The translations under genes were made by a program, and so were the position numbers. Under the pieces are notes generated by a model. That model worked only from the letters and a program-made list of their open reading frames with translations. It was not told the origin of the DNA and did no database searches. This document shows, in pieces, positions 24,890 through 33,515 of a stretch of DNA of 64,000 bases; position 1 is the stretch's first letter, and each line of letters starts with the position of its first letter. The stretch is from Rhodanobacteraceae bacterium (GTDB taxonomy: Bacteria > Pseudomonadota > Gammaproteobacteria > Xanthomonadales > SZUA-5): the NCBI GenBank assembly GCA_016717705.1, contig JADKFD010000013.1, positions 18,287 through 82,286 on the forward strand, given 5' to 3'.

Positions 24890-25699
24890 TCACCGTCCGC
24901 GAAACTTCGCCTCGCGCTTTTCCATGAAGGCGCGCATCGCCTCGGCGAAATCCTCCGACTGCAGCAACATGCCGTTCTGCGTCGCGGCGGCGAGATTGCC
25001 GGCCTGCACGCTGGCTTCGATGCGCGCACTCATGGTGCGCTTGATGCCGGCAACCACCAGCGGCGGATTGGCGGCGATGCGGCTGGCCAGACTGCGCGCG
25101 GCCTCGAGCAGGGTGTCGCGGTCGGGCAGCAGTTGCGTCACCAGGCCCATGCGCTGCGCCGATTCGGCGTCGAAATCTTCGCCGGTCAGCGCGATCTGGC
25201 GCGCCCAGCCTTCGCCGACAATATGCGGCAGGCGCTGGATGCCGCCGAGATCGGCAACGATGCCGACCTTGACCTCGCGCAGCGCGAAACGGGCGCGCGT
25301 GCTGGCGATGCGCAGATCGCAGGCTGCCGCCATTTCGATGCCGGCGCCGATGCACCAGCCGTCGATGGCGGCAATCATCGGCAGGCGACTGCTGGCGATG
25401 GCGCCGAATCCGGCCTGCATGCGCGTAGCCTGATCGATGACACCGGCGCGGCCGCGGGCGCCGTTGCCGAGCATGGGGCCCAGTTCTGCCGCCATTCCCG
25501 GCAGGTCCAGGCCGTAGCTGAAGTGCTCGCCCGAGCCGTACACGATGACGGCGCGCAGGGCGTCGTCGGCGTCCAGTTCGGCGATGGCCAGCGGCAGCTC
25601 GCGCCAGAAGTCGGGGCCCATCGCGTTGCCGCGACCGGGTCCGAGCAACACCAGTTCAGCAACTTCCGCAGTGGGGCGATCAATACGCAGGGATGTCAT
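24890..25699 (-). CDS. Crotonase-family protein, dienoyl-CoA isomerase-like
   Basis: A 269-aa protein. The crotonase oxyanion segments are GEHFSYGLDLPGMA (about residues 56-69) and AIDGWCIGAGIEMAAACDLR (about 108-127). The block REVKVGIVADLGGIQRLP carries an Asp in the position of the catalytic Asp of delta3,5-delta2,4-dienoyl-CoA isomerases (VGLAADVGTLQRLP-like), rather than the Glu of hydratases. The C-terminus AFMEKREAKFRGR is typical of the family. It would help degrade unsaturated fatty acids, consistent with fadH at 40 kb. It is transcribed divergently from the PlpD-like gene. Confidence 0.85.
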   Translation of the reverse strand: MTSLRIDRPTAEVAELVLLGPGRGNAMGPDFWRELPLAIAELDADDALRAVIVYGSGEHFSYGLDLPGMAAELGPMLGNGARGRAGVIDQATRMQAGFGAIASSRLPMIAAIDGWCIGAGIEMAAACDLRIASTRARFALREVKVGIVADLGGIQRLPHIVGEGWARQIALTGEDFDAESAQRMGLVTQLLPDRDTLLEAARSLASRIAANPPLVVAGIKRTMSARIEASVQAGNLAAATQNGMLLQSEDFAEAMRAFMEKREAKFRGR

Positions 25700-25850
25700 C
25701 GGCGTGCCAGGTGCAATTGAACCCAGGCGACGATACCTGAGCGCAATTACTGCCAGCTGAGCGCGGGCTCAACAGCGGTATGGCAATACACGGTCGGCCG
25801 CCGCTCCCAGCCCGTAGACTGCGCCCCAGTTTCGAAGCGGAATAATCCTG

Positions 25851-28064
25851 GTGCGTGCCCGTCTGTTGGCCTCTGCTGTCCTCATCCTCCTGATCTCGGC
25901 CGCGCTGGCCACCAGCGTCCAGGCTGCCAGCTGTATTGGACTGGTGCTCGGCGGCGGTGGTGCGCGTGGCGCCGCTCATATCGGCGTCCTCAAGGTGCTC
26001 GAGCGCGAACGCGTGCCGATCTGCCGCATCGCCGGCACCAGCATGGGCTCGGTCGTCGGCGGCCTGTACGCGTCGGGCTACTCGCCCGACGAGATCGAGC
26101 AGATCCTGGCCGCCATCGACTGGAAGGACATCCTCGATGACGATCCGCCGCGCGCGGACTATCCGATGCGGCGCAAGAACGACACCCTGCGCTATCTGAT
26201 GAAGTACCGCTTCGGCGTGCGCGACGGCTCGCTGCAGTTTCCGCGCGGCGTGATCCAGGGACAAAAACTGCTGCTGCTGTTGCGTCGATTGACGCTGCAC
26301 ACCTGGCGCACGCCCGATTTCGATCATCTGCCGATCCCGTTCCGGGCGGTGGCCACCAATATCGTCACCGGCGAGCCGGTAGTCTTCTCCGAGGGCGATC
26401 TGGCGCTGGCGATCCGCGCCAGCATGTCGGTGCCAGCGGCGTTTGCGCCGCTGCGCGTGGACGGTCAACTGCTGGTCGATGGCGGCATCGTCAACAACGT
26501 GCCGGCAGATATTGCACGCGCCATGGGCGCCGACCGTCTGATCGTCGTCGATGTCGGCGCGACCCTGGCCGCCGACAAGGATCTCAATTCGCCGTTCGCG
26601 ATCACCATGCAGATGGTCGATGTGCTGATGAAGCACCGCACCGAAATGGTGCTGGAATCGATGTCGCCCGACGACATCAAGATCCAGCCGCAACTGGGTG
26701 ATCTGGGCAGCACGGCCTTCGACCGCTCGCTGGAGGCGGTTCCGCTGGGCATGGCCGGCGCCGAGCTGCACGTGGCCGAGTTGCGCAAGCTGGCGATCTC
26801 GCCGGCCGACTACGCCGACTACCAGGCCGGCCATCGCCGCGTGGCTTTCGATCCGCCGCTGGTGGAGTTTCTCGACGTACTGAAGACGCGCAGCAAGACT
26901 GCCGGCTATGTCGAGCGTGAGCTGGAGGGTTTCGAAGGCCGGCCGTTGAATACGGCCGAACTGGACAAGGCGATCGGCGGCGCTTACGGCCTCGGCAATT
27001 ACGAGCGCATCGCCTGGAAGCCGGTCGAGCGCGAGGGCAAGAGCGGTATCGAAGTCACGCCGGTGGACAAGGGCTGGGGGCCGAATTTCCTGACCTTCGG
27101 CCTGCAGATCAACGACGACTTCGAGGGTCGCAACGACTATCAACTGGGCATCGAGTACACCAGGACCGGGCTGAACAGCTATGGCGGCGAATGGCGCACG
27201 CGTGGCGAAATCGGGCGCATCACCGGACTGCGTTCGGAGTACTTCCAGCCGATGGGCGAGCGTGGCCAGTACTATGCTTCGCCGTACATCGAATACCGCG
27301 CCTTCGACCAGCCGCTGCGCGTCGACGATTTCGTCGCCTCGCTTTATCGCGTCCGTCGCAGCGTGGCCGGCCTGGATGCCGGGTATGAGTTTGCCGGCAG
27401 CAGTCGCGTTTTCGTGGGTCTCTATCGCGGCTATGGCAGCGCCAGTCTCAGTGTCGGCAACGGCGCCGTTTTGCCGGACGTGACCGACAATCTCGGCGCG
27501 CTGCGCCTGGGCTATGTGCGTGACACGCTGGACGACGCCAATTTTCCGGGGACCGGCAGTCGCGGTGAGCTGCTGCTGACCTCGCAGCTGGATGCGCTCG
27601 GCGCCAGCACCGAAGGTCAGACCGCGGATCTCACCTGGGACAAGGCGCTGAGCCGCGGGCCGAACCGCTTCCTGTTCGGCACCCGCCTGCACGCCAGTTG
27701 GGGCGAATTGAATGTGTTCGACTCATTGGCGCCGCTGGGCGGCTTCACCAATCTCTCCGGATACCATGAGCGCGAACTGCTCGGCAGCAATGCCGCGTTG
27801 TTCCGCGGCGTCTACTACCGGCGACTGGGGGACTCCGGGCAACTGTTCTCGGTGCCGGCCTTCGTCGGCGGCAGCCTTGAGGCCGGCAACGTCTACGCCG
27901 ACCGCGATCAGTTGATCAGTCTCGAAAACCTGATCTACGCCGGCAGCATCTTTGTCGGGCTGGATTCGCCTTTCGGCCCGATCTTTCTTGGCTATGGCTA
28001 CGCCGACACTGGCGAGAGTTCGCTGTACCTGAACTTCGGCACGCTGCTGCGGCCGCGGTTTTAG
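25851..28064 (+). CDS. Patatin-like phospholipase with BamA-like barrel (PlpD-type, type Vd secretion)
   Basis: A 737-aa protein starting at GTG 25851, with a signal peptide (LLASAVLILLISAALATSVQA). The patatin domain (about residues 25-230) has the oxyanion loop LVLGGGGARGAAHIG, nucleophile GTSMGS and catalytic LLVDGGIVNNVP. A POTRA-like region (about 300-390: KTAGYVERELEGFEGRPLNT) and a surface-antigen/Omp85-like barrel follow, ending FGTLLRPRF with a C-terminal Phe. This architecture matches PlpD of Pseudomonas aeruginosa, a lipase that carries its own translocator. Length agrees with the family. Confidence 0.93.
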   Translation: MRARLLASAVLILLISAALATSVQAASCIGLVLGGGGARGAAHIGVLKVLERERVPICRIAGTSMGSVVGGLYASGYSPDEIEQILAAIDWKDILDDDPPRADYPMRRKNDTLRYLMKYRFGVRDGSLQFPRGVIQGQKLLLLLRRLTLHTWRTPDFDHLPIPFRAVATNIVTGEPVVFSEGDLALAIRASMSVPAAFAPLRVDGQLLVDGGIVNNVPADIARAMGADRLIVVDVGATLAADKDLNSPFAITMQMVDVLMKHRTEMVLESMSPDDIKIQPQLGDLGSTAFDRSLEAVPLGMAGAELHVAELRKLAISPADYADYQAGHRRVAFDPPLVEFLDVLKTRSKTAGYVERELEGFEGRPLNTAELDKAIGGAYGLGNYERIAWKPVEREGKSGIEVTPVDKGWGPNFLTFGLQINDDFEGRNDYQLGIEYTRTGLNSYGGEWRTRGEIGRITGLRSEYFQPMGERGQYYASPYIEYRAFDQPLRVDDFVASLYRVRRSVAGLDAGYEFAGSSRVFVGLYRGYGSASLSVGNGAVLPDVTDNLGALRLGYVRDTLDDANFPGTGSRGELLLTSQLDALGASTEGQTADLTWDKALSRGPNRFLFGTRLHASWGELNVFDSLAPLGGFTNLSGYHERELLGSNAALFRGVYYRRLGDSGQLFSVPAFVGGSLEAGNVYADRDQLISLENLIYAGSIFVGLDSPFGPIFLGYGYADTGESSLYLNFGTLLRPRF

Positions 28065-28083
28065 ATATGCAGAGCGCCGGCCT

Positions 28084-28170
28084 CTGGAGTGCGCCGGCTT
28101 GCCGGCGCTTTGGATGCTCTCGTGCCTTGCGGCGCAGAAGCATCCACAGCGGTGGCAAGCCACCGCACCA
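28084..28170. repeat. REP-family-4 composite palindrome
   Basis: Two inward-facing hairpins: CTGGAGTGCGCCGGCTTGCC... and ...GCGGTGGCAAGCCACCGCA. A copy with the same layout is at 44108-44195. It occupies the start of the 337-base gap 28065-28401; the rest of the gap (28175-28401) is probably the long leader of the cold-shock gene and shows no ORF I trust. Confidence 0.8.
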
Positions 28171-28401
28171 CTTGGTGCTGCCGATTCTGAACGACGCGCG
28201 ATGCCGCACTATCTTTTTCTCCCCATCTAGCCTAAGGTTCGCGGGCTTTATTTGCTCGGCACGGTTCAACGTGACGAGGCCGCACGGTGAGTCTTGCGAT
28301 CTGCCGCTGTTGCTTCTCAGTGTTCTAGTACCCCCGCAGATGAACGCATCGGCATTTCCAGATGGGAATGCTGCATCTCACCTTGCTTTGGAGTTTTACA
28401 A

Positions 28402-28611
28402 ATGTCAGATCGTCAGGTTGGTACCGTCAAGTGGTTCAATGATGCCAAGGGCTTCGGCTTCCTGAGCCGCGCAGATGGTGACGACGTGTTCGTGCACTTC
28501 CGCGCCATCCAGGGCTCGGGCTTCAAGTCGCTGCAGGAAGGCCAGAAGGTCAGCTTCCTCGTGACGAAGGGCCCGAAGGGCCTGCAGGCTGACCAGGTGC
28601 AGCCGCTGTAA
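28402..28611 (+). CDS. Cold-shock protein, CspA family
   Basis: A 69-aa single cold-shock domain. It carries RNP1 (KGFGFLS) and RNP2 (VFVHFRAI), with GTVKWFNDAKGFGF at the N-terminus. It binds single-stranded nucleic acid and probably acts as an RNA chaperone. The ATG at 28402 follows TTTGGAGTTTTACAA. The gap of over 200 bases upstream is consistent with the structured 5' leaders of csp mRNAs, but I cannot place the promoter confidently. A strong terminator follows. Confidence 0.95.
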   Translation: MSDRQVGTVKWFNDAKGFGFLSRADGDDVFVHFRAIQGSGFKSLQEGQKVSFLVTKGPKGLQADQVQPL

Positions 28612-28660
28612 GCCAACCGCGGTCGGCTCCTCGCCGATCGCAGTTCGCCAGTTGTCAACG

Positions 28661-28696
28661 CTCGGGCAGGCCACGGCCTGCCCGAGTCGTTTTATG
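28661..28696 (+). terminator. Rho-independent terminator of the cold-shock gene
   Basis: CTCGGGCAGGCC at 28661-28672 pairs with GGCCTGCCCGAG at 28675-28686 with a 2-base AC spacer. TCGTTTTATG follows. A long perfect GC stem plus a T-rich tail. Confidence 0.85.
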
Positions 28697-28756
28697 TCTT
28701 TGCCTTGGCGATGTCGTCGGTGTAGCGGACGTCGCCACCCATCTGGAGTTCTCCTG

Positions 28757-29014
28757 ATGCTGACGCTGAGTGTGCGTGGTTTGCCGCGCAAAATGACCGA
28801 ACAAGTCCTGACCGAAATGTTCGGTGCTCATGGAAAAGTGCGTAATCTGAAGATGTCGCGTGATCTGTTCTCCGGCGAGTGCCGCGGTTTCGCGGAACTG
28901 GACATGGAAGGTCACGAAGCGCGCAAGGCGATTGCCGCGCTGAACGGTTCCACCGTCGAAGGCGAGGCCCTGCGGGTCGGCCTGAAGAGCGAGCTGAAGT
29001 CGCGCCGTCGTTGA
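28757..29014 (+). CDS. RRM-type RNA-binding protein
   Basis: An 85-aa single RNA-recognition-motif protein. RNP2-like LTLSVRGLP is at the N-terminus and RNP1-like RGFAELDM near residue 45, with the usual beta-alpha-beta spacing. The start at 28757 places the conserved LTLSVRGLP immediately after Met. The basic tail KSELKSRRR probably aids RNA binding. Small RRM proteins of this kind in bacteria are often linked with cold-shock genes, and one lies directly upstream here. Targets unknown. Confidence 0.88.
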   Translation: MLTLSVRGLPRKMTEQVLTEMFGAHGKVRNLKMSRDLFSGECRGFAELDMEGHEARKAIAALNGSTVEGEALRVGLKSELKSRRR

Positions 29015-29098
29015 ACCGGGTTTTCGGGAGTCCGCCGCGATTCCCTTGTAGCGCCGATCTTGCCAGACTCCGCGTGACTGTCGCTTCGGAGTAGGCTC

Positions 29099-29590
29099 AT
29101 GAGATCGGCCCTGCTTTTCGCAATGCTCGCGCTGTCGCTGGGTGCCGGTTGCAGTAGTGCTCCCGATCCGGCGCCTGCCGCGAGCATGTCGGCGACACCC
29201 GCAGCGACTCACCTGGGTGCCTGGTACTGGATTGGCTCGACAAGCGGCGGGCAGACGCTGCTTGTCCTCGATCCGGCGCGCTACCAGATCGATTTTGCCG
29301 ATGCAGCTACCATCCTGGTGCAAGCCGACTGCAATCGCGGCCGCGCTGCTTATTCCCTCGATGCTGGTGCATTCTCGGTCGGCCCGATCGGATTGACCCG
29401 GATGGCTTGCCCTGCCGACAGCCAGGATCGAGAGTTTCTGGCCCAACTTGCGAGCGGCACGTCGCTGAAGCCTGCCGGCAACGGGTTGAGCATCGAACTG
29501 GCCGAAGGTCGCGGCACCATGCATTTCGCCCGCGACCCCAAGTCCAGCGCGGGGGGGGGGGGCGGGGTCGGGGTCTTTCGCGCGGTGTGA
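29099..29590 (+). CDS. META/HslJ-like lipoprotein with G12 run near its 3' end
   Basis: A 163-aa predicted lipoprotein (lipobox LGAGC, Cys near residue 19). The remainder has META-domain features: LVLDPARYQIDFADA, a conserved DCNRGRAAYSLDAG block near residue 78, GPIGLTRMACP around 100, and EFLAQLASGTSLKP. The domain ends about MHFARDP; the last 20 residues are encoded by a G12 run and following bases, so the true C-terminus may differ in frame. HslJ-type META proteins are periplasmic and often stress-linked. Function is inferred from family only. Confidence 0.75.
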   Translation: MRSALLFAMLALSLGAGCSSAPDPAPAASMSATPAATHLGAWYWIGSTSGGQTLLVLDPARYQIDFADAATILVQADCNRGRAAYSLDAGAFSVGPIGLTRMACPADSQDREFLAQLASGTSLKPAGNGLSIELAEGRGTMHFARDPKSSAGGGGGVGVFRAV

Positions 29591-29616
29591 GAAATGCGGG
29601 CTAGGTCCCTGGCACA

Positions 29617-30111
29617 GTGTCGGATGCTCTCCAGACCATCGTTGATTTCCTGAGCAGCATCGGGATCCGCGTGCGCGCGGGCAGCGTACCGGCTGATGCC
29701 TTTCTGCCCGGCTTGCGGATCGTCGATGGTGGCTTGATCTTCGACCCCGCCGCGCTGCGCTGGCCGGGGGACCTGCTGCACGAAGCCGGGCATATCGCCA
29801 CCGTCCCGTCAGCGCTGCGCCCGAAATTGAACGATGCGCTGGCCGACGCACCGACATCGCCGCATGGCGGCGAGGCCGAGGCCACGGCGTGGGCCTACGC
29901 GGCCCTGGTGCACCTGCGCCTGCCGCTGCCGCTGCTGTTCCACGACGGCGGCTACCATGGAAAATCGGCCGGGCTGATCCTGACCTTTACTCTGGGTGTC
30001 TATCCGGGTTCCCATGGACTGGTGCAGGCGGGTATGGCGCTCAGCCCGGCCGAGGCCGCGCGCACCGGTGCCCAGCCCTATCCGCACCTGATCCGCTGGC
30101 TGCGCGACTGA
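29617..30111 (+). CDS. Hypothetical protein with HEAGH metallopeptidase-like motif
   Basis: A 164-aa protein starting at GTG 29617. It contains PGDLLHEAGHIATVP (H-E-x-x-H, about residues 51-65), a possible zinc site, and a later hydrophobic segment (LILTFTLGVYPGSHGLV). There is no signal peptide. I do not recognise a named family, and no third metal ligand can be assigned with confidence. The gene overlaps nothing and lies 26 bases after the META lipoprotein. It could be an inactive peptidase-like protein. Function unknown. Confidence 0.6.
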   Translation: MSDALQTIVDFLSSIGIRVRAGSVPADAFLPGLRIVDGGLIFDPAALRWPGDLLHEAGHIATVPSALRPKLNDALADAPTSPHGGEAEATAWAYAALVHLRLPLPLLFHDGGYHGKSAGLILTFTLGVYPGSHGLVQAGMALSPAEAARTGAQPYPHLIRWLRD

Positions 30112-30137
30112 AACGGTGCGGCTCCCTCGGACCACGA

Positions 30138-30740
30138 TCAGCTGCTGCTGGTCGACGTCTCGCCAGTAGTCTGGATCTTGACCAGCATCACCTCACCGCC
30201 GCCCTCGAGCACGGCGCGGCTGCCGTCACCGTCGCCCTGCAGCAGCAGCGCATGCTGTTCACCCAGCCAATGGCGCTGTTCGCCCAGGCGCAGGGCAGCG
30301 TCGCCGCTGATCAGATAGATCAGCCAGTCGGTATGCAACTGGTCGAACAGCAACATGCCGCCGACCAGCGGCCGCGGCAGTACCTGCACTTCGACGCCGC
30401 CGCGTGCAGCCATGACGTTGAACACGATGGCGAACTCGCCTTCGAGCATGCCCAGTGGCGCCGGATGGCCGGGGTAGGCATGCGCGCGCATGCGCGGTTC
30501 CAGCGGCAGCCGCGTACCGTCGGCAAACGCCAATACCAGCGGGCCGCCATCGAGCAGGCAACTCCAGCGCTGATACCCGGGAAAGGCCGAAAATGGCGCA
30601 CTGGCGTCGACGCGGGCGATGCTGGCGCGCCACAGGAAGCCATCCTCAGGACCGGCGCGCACGATCTCGCGGGTGCTGCCGAGACCATTGCGCCAGGGCA
30701 GCGGAGTCTGCATTTGCGGCGGAATGGCGGTGATTCGCAT
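30138..30740 (-). CDS. HutD/Ves family protein
   Basis: A 200-aa cupin-like protein. Family marks are the N-terminal PLPWRNGLGSTREIV (about residues 13-27), FLWRASIARVDASAPFSAFPGYQRWSCLL, and LEGEFAIVFNVMA (about 98-110). HutD occurs in histidine-utilisation operons, where it is thought to prevent over-accumulation of pathway intermediates, but no hut genes are nearby. It is probably a soluble small-ligand-binding protein. It lies 27 bases downstream of the SET gene on the same strand, so the two may be co-transcribed. Confidence 0.85.
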   Translation of the reverse strand: MRITAIPPQMQTPLPWRNGLGSTREIVRAGPEDGFLWRASIARVDASAPFSAFPGYQRWSCLLDGGPLVLAFADGTRLPLEPRMRAHAYPGHPAPLGMLEGEFAIVFNVMAARGGVEVQVLPRPLVGGMLLFDQLHTDWLIYLISGDAALRLGEQRHWLGEQHALLLQGDGDGSRAVLEGGGEVMLVKIQTTGETSTSSS

Positions 30741-30766
30741 CCCTGGGAACCCTCCGGGAAGCTTCG

Positions 30767-31234
30767 CTAGCGACGGGCGAGGATCTGCGCCAGCTCGGTG
30801 CTGGTCATCAGCAGACTCTCACGCCAAGGCAGGCCGATGATGGCAGTTCCGCTGAGGCTGTCGCGGAACGCCTCCTCCTGACCCTCGCCGAGCAGATGCC
30901 GGTAGTCGACCGTGATCTCGGTATTCGCCGCAAGATCGCTGCGGGCAAACACGAAACCCAGGTGCCACAGCGCGCTCGGCTGGAAACTGTGGTTGATGTA
31001 GCACTCATCCGGCCATTCCGGCGTGGCGGTGTAGCGCTCCTCGAACCAGCGCACCGTGGCCGGAAGCAGACTCTCCGCATCAGGCAGCGCCATCAGCTCG
31101 GCCATGCTGTAAACCCGAGGGATGGCATCGGGTGCGACGATGATGCTGCCGGCGGCGACTGGCTGGTGCACGAACAGCCCCTTGCCGGCACCGGGGATAT
31201 GCGAAGCGTCGACACGATAGGGCGGGAGAATCAT
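30767..31234 (-). CDS. SET-domain protein
   Basis: A 155-aa protein started at 31234 (MILPPYRVDASHIPGAGKG). Upstream in-frame codons would only translate the C55 tract as polyproline and are rejected. SET hallmarks are IPGAGKGLFVHQPVAAGSII (about residues 11-30), the NHSFQP block (about 88-93, the N-H-S-x-x-P motif) and EITVDYRHL (about 114-122). SET proteins of this size are lysine methyltransferases in eukaryotes and are of unclear function in bacteria. The G55/C55 tract lies 37-91 bases upstream of the start, in its promoter region. Confidence 0.88.
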   Translation of the reverse strand: MILPPYRVDASHIPGAGKGLFVHQPVAAGSIIVAPDAIPRVYSMAELMALPDAESLLPATVRWFEERYTATPEWPDECYINHSFQPSALWHLGFVFARSDLAANTEITVDYRHLLGEGQEEAFRDSLSGTAIIGLPWRESLLMTSTELAQILARR

Positions 31235-31270
31235 GCGCAGACGGACGGAATTGCGGGTGCGCAGTGCAAT

Positions 31271-31326
<56 letters not shown>

Positions 31327-31355
31327 GCGCTGCCGCTGCGGTGGCGTCCACGGCC

Positions 31356-31380
31356 TCTCGCGCGCAAGCGCGCTCCTGCA
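31356..31380. repeat. Partial REP-family-2 arm
   Basis: TCTCGCGCGCAAGCGCGCTCC is the left half of the GCGCGCGAGCGCGCTCCTACA palindrome seen near 40.2 and 50.9 kb. The complementary half is missing here. Confidence 0.65.
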
Positions 31381-31411
31381 TTTTCGACGAATCTCACGGC
31401 GCCGCCGGCTG

Positions 31412-31442
31412 TTACTCACCATTCACTACTCACCGTTCACTC
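31412..31442. repeat. Single-arm word array (TACTCACC words)
   Basis: TTACTCACC, ATTCACTACTCACC and GTTCACTC repeat. This is the reverse complement of the word at 7011-7040. The left arm expected upstream would fall where the G55 run is. Confidence 0.65.
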
Positions 31443-31450
31443 AACAAGAA

Positions 31451-31478
31451 GGCCGGGCAATGCCCGGCCGTGTCGTCC
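31451..31478 (-). terminator. Rho-independent terminator for the ComEA-like gene
   Basis: GGCCGGGCA pairs with TGCCCGGCC over 31451-31469 with a 1-base centre. Read on the minus strand it is followed by TTCTTGTTG. It lies about 85 bases after the gene end. Confidence 0.6.
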
Positions 31479-31508
31479 ATGACGCCGCTGTCGGAGCGGA
31501 CTCCTGGT

Positions 31509-31544
31509 GCGGCGCGCGCTCTAGGGGAGTCGAGCGCGCGCCGC
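31509..31544. terminator. 13-bp perfect hairpin just after the ComEA-like gene
   Basis: GCGGCGCGCGCTC pairs with GAGCGCGCGCCGC around TAGGGGAGTC. It is 12 bases beyond the ComEA-like stop codon on the minus strand. No T-run follows. It could attenuate transcription or protect the 3' end. Confidence 0.5.
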
Positions 31545-31555
31545 GGTCGACGCGA

Positions 31556-31852
31556 TCACGCCGGCTTGACGGGTTTGGTCGGGCTGGCGGCGCTGGTGCG
31601 GATCAGTTCGCGGTTCTTTTCGACCGTTTTCAGGCCGACGCCCTTGACGTTGACCAGTTCGTCGGCGCTCTTGAACGGACCGTTCTTCTCGCGGTATTCG
31701 ACGATGGCGCGCGCCTTGGCCTCGCCGATGCCATTCAGGCTGTCGGCGATCGTCGCGACATCGGCGGTATTGATGTTGACCGGTTCGCCGGCGGCGACGA
31801 ACAAGGGCAGGGACAGGGCGAGGGCGAGCAGCAGCGACTTCAGCAACTTCAT
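31556..31852 (-). CDS. ComEA-like helix-hairpin-helix DNA-binding protein
   Basis: A 98-aa exported protein. It has a signal peptide (LLKSLLLALALSLPLFVAAG) and a tandem HhH region: PVNINTADVATIADSLNGIGEAKARAIVEYR, then KNGPFKSADELVNVKGVGLKTVEKNR. ComEA proteins bind DNA in the periplasm during natural transformation and pull it across the outer membrane. The short single-domain form is usual in Gammaproteobacteria. No other competence gene is adjacent. Its C-terminus TSAASPTKPVKPA is a Pro/Lys-rich tail. Confidence 0.9.
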   Translation of the reverse strand: MKLLKSLLLALALSLPLFVAAGEPVNINTADVATIADSLNGIGEAKARAIVEYREKNGPFKSADELVNVKGVGLKTVEKNRELIRTSAASPTKPVKPA

Positions 31853-32075
31853 GAGTGTTCTCCTTGTGGTTCACCGGGATGGTGGTCGCTGGTCGACGGT
31901 GTGCCGATCAGCTGATGCACAAGTTACGCAGCCGTCGCTGCGGCGACGTCCAGAAAAATGCGCAAGGATTCGTCGGAGACTGGCGCGTCGACGTGTAGGA
32001 AAAATCCGACAGCGGGTAGACTCGGGGATTCCGCGGTTGCCCAACTGGTCGCAGCCGAGTCGCCAGGAGCAGCCC

Positions 32076-33511
32076 GTGTCGCAGACGCAAAAGGTGCTGG
32101 ACTTCGTGTCCGAGAAGTGGGATCGCGAGATCGTTCCGCAGCTCACGACCTACATCAAGATTCCCAACAAGTCGCCGATGTTCGATCCGCAATGGGTGGA
32201 GCACGGCTACATGGCCGAGGCGATGAGCCTGATCGAAAGCTGGGTGCGCGACCAGCCGATCGCCGGCATGACGGTCGAGCGCATCCAGTTGCCCGGCCGC
32301 ACGCCGCTGCTGTTCATCGAGATTCCGGGCAAGGGCGACGACGTGGTGCTGCTGTACGGGCACATGGACAAGCAGCCGGAAATGGTCGGCTGGAACGTGG
32401 GTCTGGAACCGTGGAAACCGGTGCTGTCGGGCGACAAGCTCTACGGTCGCGGCGGCGCCGATGACGGCTACGCCACCTACGCGTCGCTGACCGCAATCAT
32501 GGCGCTGAAGAACAGCGGACTCGATCATGCCCGCTGCGTCGTGCTGATCGAGGGTTGCGAGGAATCCGGCAGCTACGATCTGCCGTTCTACATCAACCAT
32601 CTCGCCGACCGCATCGGCACGCCGAGCCTGGTCGTGTGTCTGGATTCGGGCTGCGGCAACTACGATCAGCTGTGGCTCACCACCAGTCTGCGTGGCCTCG
32701 CCGGTGGCACGCTACGTGTGCGTGTGCTCGAAGAAGGCGTGCATTCCGGCGATGCCAGCGGTGTGGTGCCGAGTTCCTTCCGCGTGCTGCGTCAGCTGCT
32801 CGATCGCATCGAGGACCCGTTGACCGGGCATATGCGCATCGAGCCCTTGTACGTCGACATTCCCGGCGAGCGCATCGAGCAGGCGCAGGAGGCCTCGCAT
32901 GTGCTGGGCACGGCGATCTACGACAAGTTTCCGTTCCTGCCGGGCATGCATCCGATGGGCCAGGACCTCACCGATCTGGTGCTCAACCGCACCTGGCGGC
33001 CGACGCTGTCGGTGACCGGCGCCGATGGATTGCCCTCGCTGATGGATGCCGGCAACGTGCTGCGCCCGCAGACGTCGGTGAAATTGTCGGTGCGCCTGCC
33101 GCCGACGATGGACGGAGAAACAGCCTCACGCCTGCTCAAGGAGGCGCTCGAGAAGGATCCGCCCTACGGCGCCCGGTTGAGTTCGAAGTGGAGAAATCCG
33201 CCAGCGGCTGGGCGGCACCGGCCACCGCGACCTGGCTGCGCGAGAGCGTCAATCAGGCCTCGCGCGAATATTTTGGCCCGCGTGCCGCAGCGATGGGCGA
33301 GGGCGGCACCATTCCGTTCATGGGCATGCTGCAGGAACGCTTCCCGCAGGCACAGTTCGTGGTCACCGGTCTGCTCGGCCCCAAGTCCAACGCCCACGGA
33401 CCGAATGAGTTCCTGCATATTCCGACCGGCAAGAAGCTCACCGCGAGCATGGCCAATGTCATCCACGAACATTACGTGAATCGCGGCGGTACCCAGGAAG
33501 TGAGCGCCTGA
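32076..33511 (+). CDS. M20 family metallopeptidase (frameshifted near 33173)
   Basis: About 478 residues starting at GTG 32076 (SQTQKVLDFVSEKWD), with CCAGGAG upstream. Metal and catalytic motifs are VVLLYGHMDKQP (His), GRGGADDGYA (Asp), EGCEESGSYD (Glu-Glu) and VVCLDSGCGNYDQ (Asp). The last His is in SNAHGPNEFLHIP. The first frame carries to about 33175; the tail VEFEVEKSASGWAAPATATW to AMANVIHEHYVNRGG is in the next frame. Adding one C to the CCC at 33172-33174 rejoins them. It hydrolyses small peptides or acylated amino acids in the cytosol. The break is recent or an assembly gap. Confidence 0.85.
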
Positions 33512-33515
33512 CTAA

